Position numbers and translations under genes: made by a program. Under the pieces are notes generated by a model. The model was not told the DNA's origin. It worked only from the letters and a program-made list of their open reading frames with translations, and ran no database searches. A stretch of DNA of 64,000 bases from Lentisphaerota bacterium (lineage in GTDB: Bacteria > Verrucomicrobiota > Kiritimatiellia > CAIQIC01 > Lenti-01). Shown here piece after piece: positions 28,119 through 36,856 of the stretch (the first letter of the stretch is position 1; every line of letters starts with the position of its first letter). The stretch covers positions 23,620 through 87,619 of the forward strand of contig JAAZBB010000003.1 in the NCBI GenBank assembly GCA_012514035.1, written 5' to 3'.

Positions 28119-31100
28119 TTACGGCACCAGGGCGGCGGCCTCGGGCTCCGCTTCGATGCCGGTGCCGGGCATGGCCATCGCGCCTTCGCGGTGAATCGGG
28201 CGGCCGGCCGGATCGACCAAGCGGGCGGTCACGAAGATCAGCAGATTCATCTTGCGGCTGTTCTGGCCTTCCGAACGGAACAGCCAACCCAGCAGCGGAA
28301 TGTCGCCCAGGATCGGAATCTTGTCGCGGATGGTGGTCAGTTCCTCGCGGATCAGGCCGCCCATCACGACGGTCTGGCCGTCCCAGATGACGATGGAGGT
28401 GGTGACGTTGCGGCTGGTGAAGACCGGCTGGGGCATGTTGAAGAAGTAGACATCGCTGCCGCTGATGGTGATGCTGGAGCCGTATTGGATCCAGTCCACC
28501 AGTTCGGCGACTTCGGGGGCCATGACCAGGTCGATGGTGTAGCCGTCGGGGCCAACGGTCGGAGTGACGTTGAGGATCACGCCCGTCTCGCGGGTTTCGA
28601 AGGTTCCGGGGGTCACGATCGGCGCCATGGTCACGTTGCCGTCGGAATCCACCGTGGGCTGCGTCAGGTCGAACTCGGTCGGATAGATGATTTCCTTGAC
28701 GACCTGGATCTGGGCGTTGACGCCGCTGCGGGTGGTGACGCGCGGGGCGGAGAGCAGATCGGTGCCGCCGTGCTGCGAGAGGGCCTGAAGGACCACGGTG
28801 ACCTCGGGATTGGTCAGCACGCTGGACGCGCTGAGGATGCTGCCGAGCGGCACCTGGCCAGCGGCGCGGGTGATGGTGGACGCGGGCGAAGTCAGCATGT
28901 TGTCGATGCTGTAGTTGAAGAACCGGTTGCCCTGGGTCATGCCGGCGCTGTTGGCGTTGACCTGCATGCGGCCGGGGCCGTCCCGCTCGGTGGCGAATTC
29001 ATAGTTGTCGTTCAGAATCCATTGCAGGCCGAGTTCCTCCAGATCGCCCTGGGCCACCTCGATGAAGCGGGCTTCGATCTCAACCTGGTTGGGGACGACG
29101 TTGAGCTGCTGGAGAATGCGCTCGAAGGTCTCGAGATTGTCGGCCGTGTTGGCGACGATGAGCTGGCTGATGGCGGCGTTGTAGGTGATCGAGGCGCCGG
29201 CGGGGAACTTGACGCCGGTCTTCTCGAAGAACTCCTTCACGTCGGACTTGGTCATGGTGACCCGGCCGCTCATGGAGACGAATTCCGATTCGCGTTCTTC
29301 TTCGGAACTGGCCTGGCGTTCGACGATGACATCCATGAACGACGGCTGGACGGGATACATGCGGGTGATGATGTTGCCGGTGGGCGCGTCGATGGGTGTG
29401 ATGATGACGGCGGCCTCTTCGACGCGGTATTTCAGACCGGCGACTTCGGTGATGTACTTGATGGCATCCAGCATGCTGATGCGGCGGAGATTGAGGGTGA
29501 TGTCGCGCACGCCGGGGGCGGCGCCGGCGGCCGGCAGTCCGGCGTCGAAACCCGCATCCGCGCCAAAATCGCCCCACTCATCCGCGGCCGGCAGGGCCTC
29601 CGGGATGGCGGGAGCAGTCCCGCCGCCGCCGGGCCCTAGGTTGAGGATGATGTTGACGCCTTCCTTTTCGGTATCGGCGGCGATGCTGGCTTCGACCAGG
29701 AAATTGACCACGTCATTGATGTTGGCCTGGCGGAATTCGACAGCGGGAATGATGATGGTGCGCATCTTTTCCTGGAGGCGGGCGGCGCCGGTGCGGCTGT
29801 CCACGCCGCCGGCTTTGGCGATGTCTTCCGGCACTTCGATCTGGGCGCGGATGGGCGGGCTCCAGCTGCGGCGGACATCGGTCATCATGCCCTGCACGCG
29901 GGCTTCGCGTTCGTAGGTGGCGAGTTTGTACTTGTCGGACTCTATCTTCCGCAGGTAGCGCATGGCGCTCTTGTGGTAAGGATCGCGCAGGAGGATCTGT
30001 TCGAAGAGCGCGTTGGCGCGGTCATAATCCTTGAGCAGGTACCATTGGCGGGCTTCGTCGTAGAGTTGTTCGATGGTCGCGGCCTTTTCGATCGTGGCGG
30101 GCTGGTCGCCCGGCTCTTTGGGCAGGGCTTCCAAGGTCTCCAGACGGGTCAGGCGTTTGTTCAGGGCGAGGGCCCCGCGGTGATCCGGGGAGGCGGCGAG
30201 CGCGGCATCGACGAGCTTGCGAGCCTCCTCCAGCCGCTCCTGTTTCTGGACCATGGCGCGGGCGCGCAGGTACTGGGCCTCGGACAGCCCCCAGGCAATC
30301 TGCTTGCGCAGGTCGGCGGTCTGGGGCCGATCCGGCAAGGTATTCAAGGCGGAAGAAAAGGCGTTCTCGGCCGCGATGAGGTCATTCCCGCTCAGGGCCT
30401 TGAACCCGGCTTCGGCGCTTTGGCGGGCGGTGGCCTCGGCGGCCTGACGGCGAATTTCCTCCTGCTGGGCCGCCTCCTTGGCGATCTTCTTGAGTTCCTT
30501 GGGCGACAGTTTGTCGGCCTCGGCGGACGGTGACTCTTCGGCCGCAAGGTCAGATCCGGCTTCCTCAACCGCCGGGGCCGGTTCTTCCGGCATTTCAGCA
30601 AAATCTTCCTCACCAAAGGCAACCGGGGCGACTTCTTCGGCCGGCGCCTCGAGATCCTCGGCAAACAGATCGCCCAACAAGTCCTCTTCCTCCGGTACCG
30701 GGGCTTCTGCCACGGGCGCGGCTGATTCTTCGGGGGCGGCTTCCATTGCGGGGGCGGGTTCTTCCGCGGCCAAGTCGGCAAAGGGATCGGCGACCTCGGC
30801 GGCCGGAGCGGCAACTTCGGCTCCAACCGCTTCCGGCAACGGGGCGGCAATGTCTTCCGCTGCGGCCGGGGCTTCCTGCACCAAGGCATCGGCAGCATAC
30901 TCCGCTTGCTCCGCAACCGCTTCCACGGCGGCCGGCACTTCTTCCGCCAGCGCGGGGGGTTCCTCCGCCAGGATTTCCGCGGCTGGCGCGGCCTCCGCCG
31001 GGATAGCCTCATCCACTGGGACAGCTTCGGCGGCCGGCGCAAATTCTTCTGCCGCGGCTTCCGCGGCCGGAACCGCTTCCGCGGCTGGCGCATCGGCGGT

Positions 31101-31208
31101 CTCGAAATCGCCCAGCAGGGCATCCAGATCGAAATCATCCTCCTGAGCCAAAGCGACACCGCCGCACAGGAGAGACACCGCCATTGCCGCGACCATGCAC
31201 CATTTCAT
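28119..31208 (-). CDS. Amuc_1098-like type IV pilus secretin-family outer membrane protein
   Basis: The 1029-residue protein has a signal peptide (SLLCGGVALA|Q). An Ala/Glu/Pro-rich region runs to about residue 225. TPR repeats follow (about 255-420), then small N-domains (about 475-750) and a C-terminal secretin pore (about 800-1000). The pore part shows VVLQALSQHGGTDLLSAPRV, TGVILNVTPTVG and MGGLIREELT, then KIPILGDIPLLGWLF, the secretin signature. The ATG at 31208 has AAGGAGGAG upstream. It is the last gene of a five-gene operon in the order seen for Amuc_1102 to Amuc_1098. It likely forms the outer-membrane channel of a pilus-like machine. Confidence 0.9.
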   Translation of the reverse strand: MKWCMVAAMAVSLLCGGVALAQEDDFDLDALLGDFETADAPAAEAVPAAEAAAEEFAPAAEAVPVDEAIPAEAAPAAEILAEEPPALAEEVPAAVEAVAEQAEYAADALVQEAPAAAEDIAAPLPEAVGAEVAAPAAEVADPFADLAAEEPAPAMEAAPEESAAPVAEAPVPEEEDLLGDLFAEDLEAPAEEVAPVAFGEEDFAEMPEEPAPAVEEAGSDLAAEESPSAEADKLSPKELKKIAKEAAQQEEIRRQAAEATARQSAEAGFKALSGNDLIAAENAFSSALNTLPDRPQTADLRKQIAWGLSEAQYLRARAMVQKQERLEEARKLVDAALAASPDHRGALALNKRLTRLETLEALPKEPGDQPATIEKAATIEQLYDEARQWYLLKDYDRANALFEQILLRDPYHKSAMRYLRKIESDKYKLATYEREARVQGMMTDVRRSWSPPIRAQIEVPEDIAKAGGVDSRTGAARLQEKMRTIIIPAVEFRQANINDVVNFLVEASIAADTEKEGVNIILNLGPGGGGTAPAIPEALPAADEWGDFGADAGFDAGLPAAGAAPGVRDITLNLRRISMLDAIKYITEVAGLKYRVEEAAVIITPIDAPTGNIITRMYPVQPSFMDVIVERQASSEEERESEFVSMSGRVTMTKSDVKEFFEKTGVKFPAGASITYNAAISQLIVANTADNLETFERILQQLNVVPNQVEIEARFIEVAQGDLEELGLQWILNDNYEFATERDGPGRMQVNANSAGMTQGNRFFNYSIDNMLTSPASTITRAAGQVPLGSILSASSVLTNPEVTVVLQALSQHGGTDLLSAPRVTTRSGVNAQIQVVKEIIYPTEFDLTQPTVDSDGNVTMAPIVTPGTFETRETGVILNVTPTVGPDGYTIDLVMAPEVAELVDWIQYGSSITISGSDVYFFNMPQPVFTSRNVTTSIVIWDGQTVVMGGLIREELTTIRDKIPILGDIPLLGWLFRSEGQNSRKMNLLIFVTARLVDPAGRPIHREGAMAMPGTGIEAEPEAAALVP

Positions 31209-31232
31209 CGGGAACTCCTCCTTGGAACTGAA

Positions 31233-31256
31233 ACGAGGACGAAGTTGCGTCCTCGT
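31233..31256 (-). terminator. Intra-operon hairpin before the secretin gene
   Basis: ACGAGGACG (31233-31241) pairs perfectly with CGTCCTCGT (31248-31256) around a 6-nt loop. On the minus strand it is followed by TTTC, so it may act as a weak attenuator between the Amuc_1099-like gene and the secretin, or simply shield the upstream mRNA. Confidence 0.4.
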
Positions 31257-31296
31257 CCCACCCAACCTCTGCTTCTTGACATTCATTCGACGCACA

Positions 31297-32376
31297 TCAC
31301 CGGACCGGAGATGCCGCCGCCGCGGGGGCGGCGGCCGGCGGCGCGGTTTCCGCAGAGGCAGCAGGGCCAGCCCGCTCTTCGGCGCTCAACAGGGGAACCG
31401 TGACTTTTTCGCCGGTTTTTATGTTCTGAATTATCACGCTTTCGCGTTGGATGTCAACGACCTTGTATTCCACGCCGCGCAGCGCGAACACGTCGTTGAG
31501 CCGCTGAACCGGCAGCCGGCTGCGGTCGATCATGTAGACGAATAGAATGGCCAATTCCTGTTCCGTGACGGGCCGGCCCTTGACCAGCACGACGGGGCGC
31601 TTGTCGGACTGGCGGACCATGGTGAGGGTCTCGCCCAGCCGGCCGGCGGGATCGTGCTTTTCGACTTTGTAGCCGAGCACCACGTCCCCCAGTTTGGCGA
31701 AATAGGTGCGCTGGAGGGTTTGCAGGTTGAGCTGATAGCGCAGGGAGCCGTCCCCGAGTTCGGACGTGGTGACGAACCGCAGGTAGAACGGGACGGGGCG
31801 GATGGCCGCGACGCGGAGCTTGACGATGGGATCGGGAGAATCCCGGGAATTCCGGGGATCGGTGCCGGCGCCAAACTCCTCCAGGTTAGTGAAGCCGTCG
31901 CCGTCGAGATCACCGGAGGCATCGGCGGGATTTTGCGGATCGAGGCCCCAGGCCAGCTCCATCTTGTCGGGAATGCCGTCTTCGTCCGTGTCGAGGGTTT
32001 CGATGTTGATAGCCTTCGGCTGGGCGGCGAGGCAGAAGGGGCATTCCTCAGCCTCGTAGGCGATAGGCTTGCCGCATTTGACGCAGGCCACCCGGGTTTC
32101 GCTGATGGCCATGCGCGGGTTCTGGGGCAAGGCGTTGGTGGCGGCGGCGCGGGCAGCGGCAATCTGGTTGTCGAACGGCACGGTGTCGACCAGGGCGACA
32201 GGCGCTCCTTTCCAGCCGAGGCGCGCCAGGCTGGGTTTGGCCCGGTCCTTGTCAATCTGGATCCACTGCACCAGCAGCGCGCAGGACACCAGCAGCGCGA
32301 TCAGCACAATCAGCAGGATCGCCTTTTCATAGTGGTCGCGAAACCAATCATATTTTCCACGGGGGGCTTGGCTCAC
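31297..32376 (-). CDS. Amuc_1099-like pilus system protein with zinc-ribbon and TSP3 motifs
   Basis: The 359-residue protein starts with a short cytoplasmic piece and one membrane helix (about residues 18-39). A CVKCGKPI...ECPFC zinc-ribbon-like pair lies at about 97-115. A calcium-type TSP3 stretch follows (DTDEDGIPDKMELAWGLDP, then DLDGDGFTNLEEFGAGTDP). The C-terminal half is a beta-rich domain of unknown function with an Ala/Pro tail. The GTG at 32376 overlaps the upstream stop (GTGA) and has GGGGAGGAG at ideal spacing. Identification rests on position between Amuc_1100-like and secretin genes and on general layout. Confidence 0.75.
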   Translation of the reverse strand: MSQAPRGKYDWFRDHYEKAILLIVLIALLVSCALLVQWIQIDKDRAKPSLARLGWKGAPVALVDTVPFDNQIAAARAAATNALPQNPRMAISETRVACVKCGKPIAYEAEECPFCLAAQPKAINIETLDTDEDGIPDKMELAWGLDPQNPADASGDLDGDGFTNLEEFGAGTDPRNSRDSPDPIVKLRVAAIRPVPFYLRFVTTSELGDGSLRYQLNLQTLQRTYFAKLGDVVLGYKVEKHDPAGRLGETLTMVRQSDKRPVVLVKGRPVTEQELAILFVYMIDRSRLPVQRLNDVFALRGVEYKVVDIQRESVIIQNIKTGEKVTVPLLSAEERAGPAASAETAPPAAAPAAAASPVR

Positions 32377-33395
32377 GGATTCTCCTCCCCTTGTTCGGCG
32401 GCGGCGGCCGGCTCGGCAAACCGATACAGATCCAGTTCCAGGCGGACGAGCGGCAGTTCCTGGCCGGCGACCACGCGCAGGTCGCGCGGCAGGATTTCGG
32501 GCTCCGGAGTGGCCGGAGACTGGCCAGGAGCCAGCCCTCCGGTCTGCCAACCGACGGGCGCGGCCGGGCGCAGCGGCTCTTTCGGAGTCTCGCTGGTTTT
32601 GGGGGCAACCACGGCGGGCCGGGCTGAGTTGACGATCTCCGTTTTTGTCAGGACCACGAAGGGCGTGCCCTGGGCAAAGCGGTCGAGCACCTTCCAGAAC
32701 GCTTTGCCCGCGGTACGGAAGGACAGGACATAGTGTTCCTTGGTAAACAGTCCGTCCGGATCCCGGTACAGTTCGGTGCTGATGACCGGCTGTTCCGGAG
32801 TCTCGGCGCTGCGCCGCGAGCTGCGCCGGCTGTATTCCTCCTCGACCGGCAAGACCTGGGCATCCTTTTCAAAGATGGTACGGTCCACGGACAGGAGTTC
32901 GGCAATGCCGGCCTCGAACAGGATGTTGCACAGGGCTGCGACGGACCGCACCTGGATGACCAGCCGTTCCACTTCCTCTTCGGCGGGCAGGTTGCCGGCG
33001 GTGTAGCGCTGGAAGCCGAACGAAAAATCGGCCGGCAGCACCACGCGCTGGGCCTCGGCAAGGCGGACGAGGTCGCCGAGTACTTCTTCGAGCACCAGGG
33101 GGAAGCGGGCGCGGCCAACCTCTTCCGTCGGGAACTGTCCGGCGCGCATGGCCCCATAAAGCCCGTTGAGGTATTCCTCATAAATGCCCGTCTGTTTTTC
33201 AAGAGTCTGGACGTTTTCCTGCGCGGGGAAAACAGGTCGACTGGTCAGGCGCGTCAGGCGGTTCTGGGTCGCGGACAGGGCGGAAATCTTCTCCTGATAG
33301 CGGCTCCGAGCGGTGAAAAGCAGATAGACCAGGGCGCCGGCCACCAGCAGCACCACCAGCCCGCCGATCAACAACGGCATGTGTTTGCGGTTCAT
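32373..33395 (-). CDS. Amuc_1100-like pilus-like protein
   Basis: The 340-residue product has a cytoplasmic stub, a membrane helix (about residues 8-28) and a coiled coil (about 30-65). A mixed alpha/beta periplasmic domain (about 90-260) and a Pro-rich tail follow. This is the layout of PilO-type proteins and of Amuc_1100, the outer-surface protein of Akkermansia studied for host effects. The ATG at 33395 overlaps the PilM/PilN-like stop (TTATGA). Sequence identity to Amuc_1100 cannot be judged here, and functional equivalence should not be assumed. Confidence 0.75.
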   Translation of the reverse strand: MNRKHMPLLIGGLVVLLVAGALVYLLFTARSRYQEKISALSATQNRLTRLTSRPVFPAQENVQTLEKQTGIYEEYLNGLYGAMRAGQFPTEEVGRARFPLVLEEVLGDLVRLAEAQRVVLPADFSFGFQRYTAGNLPAEEEVERLVIQVRSVAALCNILFEAGIAELLSVDRTIFEKDAQVLPVEEEYSRRSSRRSAETPEQPVISTELYRDPDGLFTKEHYVLSFRTAGKAFWKVLDRFAQGTPFVVLTKTEIVNSARPAVVAPKTSETPKEPLRPAAPVGWQTGGLAPGQSPATPEPEILPRDLRVVAGQELPLVRLELDLYRFAEPAAAAEQGEENP

Positions 33396-35077
33396 AATTC
33401 CTGCGGCTCCTTCAGGACAGCCAGGATCTTGAATTCCAGGGTGGCGGCATCGGGCCGGGCGGGAGGCTGCCAAACGATCTCGCTCTTGTCCGAGAACCAT
33501 GCGGATTCGCGCAGCTTGTCGCGGAACCGGCCGATTTCTTCGCTGGATTTGATTCGGTCGAGATAGCCCATGCCTTCGATTTCAAGGCCGGCGAGGGTGG
33601 TCGGCGGCGGGGGCGCGGCCGGGTCGGCCGGAGGCGCGGCCGGGGCCGTGCCGGGCAGGGCGGCCACGGGGGTCACACGGGTGGCCCACATGCCGTTGGT
33701 CTGTGCCGCGGCCAGCTCGCCCAGCAGGCTCCGCCAGACGCCGCGACGCTGCTCCAGAGCGGTCAGCTTGGCAATCTTGCTTTCCACGGAGGCAACCTGC
33801 GCTTCGGCCTCGGCCAATTGCTGTTCCACGCCGGTCAGTTCATTGGCCCGGCGGTCAATCTGCTCGCGGATGTTGTCGGTGACGCCCGCCATGCGCACGT
33901 AGAAGGCGATCCAAGCGAGGAGGGTCAGCAGCGCCGCCGCGGCGGCCAGCGCGAAGACCGGCTGCTTGCGCTTGAACTTCTTCTCCTCCTCCGCCTTGGG
34001 CGGGAGCAGGTTGATTTCGATCGGGCAGGTATGCAACTGGCGCAGGGCCAGGCCCACCAGCTGGCCCATTTCGCAGGCATGGGCACCCACTTGTTCGGCC
34101 GGAATCTGTTCGGCCACCGCCACGTTGTTGAAGGGATTGAAGTAGTCGGTTTCGACACCGAGCTTCTCCCGCAAAAAGGTGTCGGTGTAGGGAATGACCG
34201 AGCTGCCGCCCGTGAGCAGCAGCAGCGCCGGCTGCTGGCCGCCCTGCTGGCTGCGGTAGAAATTGATCGAGCGGTTGAGCTCCTGGTGCAGGCGCGTCAT
34301 CATGCTGCGCACGCTTTTGGAGACCTTGTCGACCGTTTCGCTCTGCGGCCCCTCGTAGGCGCCGCCGAAGGCCACGTAGGCGTGGGCTTTCTTCATGGCC
34401 TCGGCATCGTCGAAGGAGATGCCGAACTCGCTCATGATCAACTGGGTGATCTGGTTGCCGGCCACGGGCACGCTGCGGCTGAAGATGCGGCCGGCCTCGA
34501 GGAAGACCAGATCGGTCGAGCGCGCGCCGATGTCCACCACCAGCGTGCAGGGCGGCAGGTGGTCGTAATTGTAGCGCACGGCGTTGTAGAGGGCCATGGG
34601 CGCCACGTCCACCAGGTTCGGCTCCAGCCCTGTGAACTTGATGCAGTCCACGATGCCGGCCATGATGTCGGACTTGATGGCGGCCAGCATCACGTCCACT
34701 TCGCCGGTGGCCCCGCTGATGAGCTGGTAGTCCCAGACCACCTCGTTCATCGGGAACGGCACGTTCTGCTGCGCCTCGTACTGGATGATCTGATAGACCT
34801 TCTCGGGCTCCACCGGCGGCAGTTTCACGAAACGCGAGAAGACCGAATGCCCCGAGATGCAGACCTGCACGGGACCGGGCTTGCAGCCGGATTCGCGGAT
34901 CAAATCGTGAATGGTGGTAATGATGAACTGCGAGCGGTCGGCATCGCTCTGGGGATCCACGCCCAGATCGCTCACGGCGTAGCGGGTCATCTCCAGCCCG
35001 CCCTTGACGTCAACGAACTCGGCCAGCTTGAGGCTGTGCGACCCGATGTCCAGCGTCAGTATCGGATTCTTGGCCAT
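33392..35077 (-). CDS. PilM/PilN fusion of the Amuc_1101 type
   Basis: The 561-residue chain joins two pilus assembly proteins. Residues 1-355 are an actin-like ATPase of the PilM family, with TLDIGSHSLKLAEF, LVVDIGARSTDLVFL and LLTGGSSVIPYTD as the nucleotide-binding loops. After the EINLLPPKAEEE motif, typical of PilN N-termini that bind PilM, come a membrane helix (about 376-398), a coiled coil and a periplasmic ferredoxin-like domain. Fusion makes the PilM-PilN contact permanent. The ATG at 35077 follows AGGA. Confidence 0.88.
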   Translation of the reverse strand: MAKNPILTLDIGSHSLKLAEFVDVKGGLEMTRYAVSDLGVDPQSDADRSQFIITTIHDLIRESGCKPGPVQVCISGHSVFSRFVKLPPVEPEKVYQIIQYEAQQNVPFPMNEVVWDYQLISGATGEVDVMLAAIKSDIMAGIVDCIKFTGLEPNLVDVAPMALYNAVRYNYDHLPPCTLVVDIGARSTDLVFLEAGRIFSRSVPVAGNQITQLIMSEFGISFDDAEAMKKAHAYVAFGGAYEGPQSETVDKVSKSVRSMMTRLHQELNRSINFYRSQQGGQQPALLLLTGGSSVIPYTDTFLREKLGVETDYFNPFNNVAVAEQIPAEQVGAHACEMGQLVGLALRQLHTCPIEINLLPPKAEEEKKFKRKQPVFALAAAAALLTLLAWIAFYVRMAGVTDNIREQIDRRANELTGVEQQLAEAEAQVASVESKIAKLTALEQRRGVWRSLLGELAAAQTNGMWATRVTPVAALPGTAPAAPPADPAAPPPPTTLAGLEIEGMGYLDRIKSSEEIGRFRDKLRESAWFSDKSEIVWQPPARPDAATLEFKILAVLKEPQEL

Positions 35078-35100
35078 GGAACAGTGTCCTCGGGAGGGGG

Positions 35101-35724
35101 TTACCGGCTGGCGGCGGCCGGCTTGATCGCGTTATAGGAATCGTAATCGATCAGGAAGAACGGGGTTTGCGACCGGTTGAGCAGAACTCCCGGCACGGGG
35201 CTGAACTGGGTCCACCAGTTCGGGGTCTGGGCCGTGGATTCGGTGGCCAGCACGGCCCCGCGGTGCTTGATCTCCACCGCCACGAACTTCGGCGGCCCCA
35301 CCCGGGCGATGGTGTTGGGATGCAGGAACATGTCCCCGACGTGCCGGCCCGCCGGCACGTTCACATAGGTGACCGCGCTCGAATACATCGTCGGGGCTTT
35401 TTTGTTGCTCATGTCTTCGACAAACACATACCAGGTCAGTTCCAGCTCGTCGATCCAGTCCGGCTTGGTTTCGAATTCAACGCCCACCCGCCACCAGTCC
35501 GTTTGCCGGCCCGTGGTTTGGGTGCGCACCGAGGTCTGGTAGATCGGCGTCTTTTCCTTGGTCGGCGCCAGGATTTTGCGGATGCGGAGAATGTCGTCCG
35601 CTCCCCGGGGCGCCACCGCGGCACCCGGGGCCGGCATCTGCGCCGCTCCCCGCCCCGCTCCCAGGCACAGCCCGAGGAAAAACACCGCCCCGATCACCGC
35701 CGCGGAACGAACTGGATACTTCAT
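35101..35724 (-). CDS. Amuc_1102-like pilus-like protein
   Basis: The 207-residue protein has a signal peptide (SAAVIGAVFFLGLCLGAGRGAA) and a beta-rich secreted domain with many Trp and Tyr residues (DWWRVGVEFETKPDWIDELELTWYVFV). It is first in the operon, right behind a strong promoter. AGGAGG precedes the ATG at 35724. Assignment to the Amuc_1102 family rests on position, size and layout. Confidence 0.72.
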   Translation of the reverse strand: MKYPVRSAAVIGAVFFLGLCLGAGRGAAQMPAPGAAVAPRGADDILRIRKILAPTKEKTPIYQTSVRTQTTGRQTDWWRVGVEFETKPDWIDELELTWYVFVEDMSNKKAPTMYSSAVTYVNVPAGRHVGDMFLHPNTIARVGPPKFVAVEIKHRGAVLATESTAQTPNWWTQFSPVPGVLLNRSQTPFFLIDYDSYNAIKPAAASR

Positions 35725-35791
35725 ATTCCTGCCTCCTGCGCACCGATTCCGGGCCCGCCAAAGCCCCAGGCCCGCCTGCACAATTTTCGGA

Positions 35792-35821
35792 AGTATAGGC
35801 GTACCCCGGGGGTTCCGTCAA
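35792..35821 (-). promoter_or_regulatory. Promoter of the pilus-like operon
   Basis: On the minus strand TTGACG (35821-35816), an 18-bp spacer and TATACT (35797-35792) form a strong sigma-70-type promoter. The leader before the Amuc_1102-like ATG is about 60 nt. No operator palindrome is visible between promoter and gene. Confidence 0.65.
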
Positions 35822-35874
35822 TTGCCATTTCCCGCCCCCCCTGGTCCATTTGGGCCTGGTCGTCTGGACATCGC

Positions 35875-36648
35875 TCAATCCAGACGGTTGAAAACCCGCG
35901 CGCGGGGGCGATGGGCCAGCAAGGCGCAAGTGCTCATTTCAGGCGCCAGCATGTCCGAGTCGGTCACGGTCACGCCGATGCGCCCGGCCTCGGTCCATTC
36001 GCAGATCCGGCGACTGAGGGTCATGTCCGGACAGGATGGATAGCCCGGTCCGAAACGCGCGCCGCGCTTGCCGCCCAGCGGGTCCAGCATCCGGCGGTGG
36101 GTCCATTCCGCCACCGCATCGGCGTATTCCGCCGCAAACCCGTTCCAGAAGAAGTATTCCTGATATTCCCCGGCCTCCTGCAGCCGGGTCATTTCCGCCG
36201 AGGCTTCCGGACTGCCAACCGTGACGGTAAAACAACCCAGGATGTCCCCTTCCCGCCGGAAGAAATCCGGAATGCTCAGTTGCTCGCCGATCCGCTGCCG
36301 GGGAAACACCAGCACGACCGGCTCCCCTCCCCCGGGCGGCGACACGATCAGGGTATCCCCGTCCGGCCGGCACGTGAGCCATGCCACGGCGGCCTGCGGG
36401 ACGAACAGGCGGCGCTTCAGGTTCTCCTTTTGCAGCCGCTCATAATGCCCCTGCGCCTCGCCTTCGAGGATCTGCCGGTACTCCCCTTCCGACAGGTTGC
36501 CCTTCTTGTAGCCCCAGCGCCCCACCAGCAGGGACATCCGTTCGATGAAAGGATTGACTTCCTCCATCGGCGGCTCCCAGACCTGCGCGCCCCGAAAGGG
36601 CGGCGTGAGGGGTTCATCGACGGGCAGCGATTGGGGTGCGGAGTTCAT
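35875..36648 (-). CDS. Methionine synthase reactivation (MetH activation) domain as a separate protein
   Basis: The 257-residue product corresponds to the C-terminal activation domain of cobalamin-dependent methionine synthase. That domain binds SAM and takes part in reductive remethylation of oxidised cobalamin. Family traits are the KGNLSEGEY region, AEYADAVAEWTH and RFGPGYPSCPDM, the counterpart of the canonical RxSxGYPACPD loop. It follows metH in the same direction but is separated from it by 208 bp with a palindrome array. Separate activation proteins are known in other bacteria. Confidence 0.87.
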   Translation of the reverse strand: MNSAPQSLPVDEPLTPPFRGAQVWEPPMEEVNPFIERMSLLVGRWGYKKGNLSEGEYRQILEGEAQGHYERLQKENLKRRLFVPQAAVAWLTCRPDGDTLIVSPPGGGEPVVLVFPRQRIGEQLSIPDFFRREGDILGCFTVTVGSPEASAEMTRLQEAGEYQEYFFWNGFAAEYADAVAEWTHRRMLDPLGGKRGARFGPGYPSCPDMTLSRRICEWTEAGRIGVTVTDSDMLAPEMSTCALLAHRPRARVFNRLD

Positions 36649-36650
36649 GG

Positions 36651-36675
36651 GGGTCAGGGTTCGGCGTTCAGGGGT
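36651..36675. repeat. Degenerate GGGTTC-type repeat at the start of the MetH activation gene
   Basis: GGGTCAGGGTTCGGCGTTCAGGGG lies two bases before the ATG at 36648, mirroring the layout at 26902-26930. It lies on the gene side of array 2. Confidence 0.5.
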
Positions 36676-36719
36676 CTTGTCTCACATTTCAAACTTTAAT
36701 TTTCTACTGGCCGATCCGG

Positions 36720-36821
36720 TTTTCCACACTGTGGAAACATTTTTTCCATTGTGTGGAAAATCCGCGAAACTTTTTTCCATTGTGTGGAAAAAACAGCCCG
36801 ATTTTTCCACAGTGTGGAAAA
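36720..36821. repeat. Array of four helically phased TTCCA-N5-TGGAA palindromes (array 2)
   Basis: Four units are centred at 36729, 36751, 36782 and 36812, giving spacings of 22, 31 and 30 bp. The N5 cores are CACTG, TTGTG, TTGTG and CAGTG; the two TTGTG units are the reverse complement of the CACAA units of array 1. A and T runs flank every unit. The array fills the gap between the metH stop and the activation-domain gene. Confidence 0.8.
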
Positions 36822-36856
36822 CTTTCCCCTCCACTCCAAGTTTCCAGTTTCCAGTT

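Noticed and set aside
25849..28194. Plus-strand open frame of 781 codons
   Set aside because: It is antisense to the STT3-like and exonuclease genes and crosses the palindrome array.
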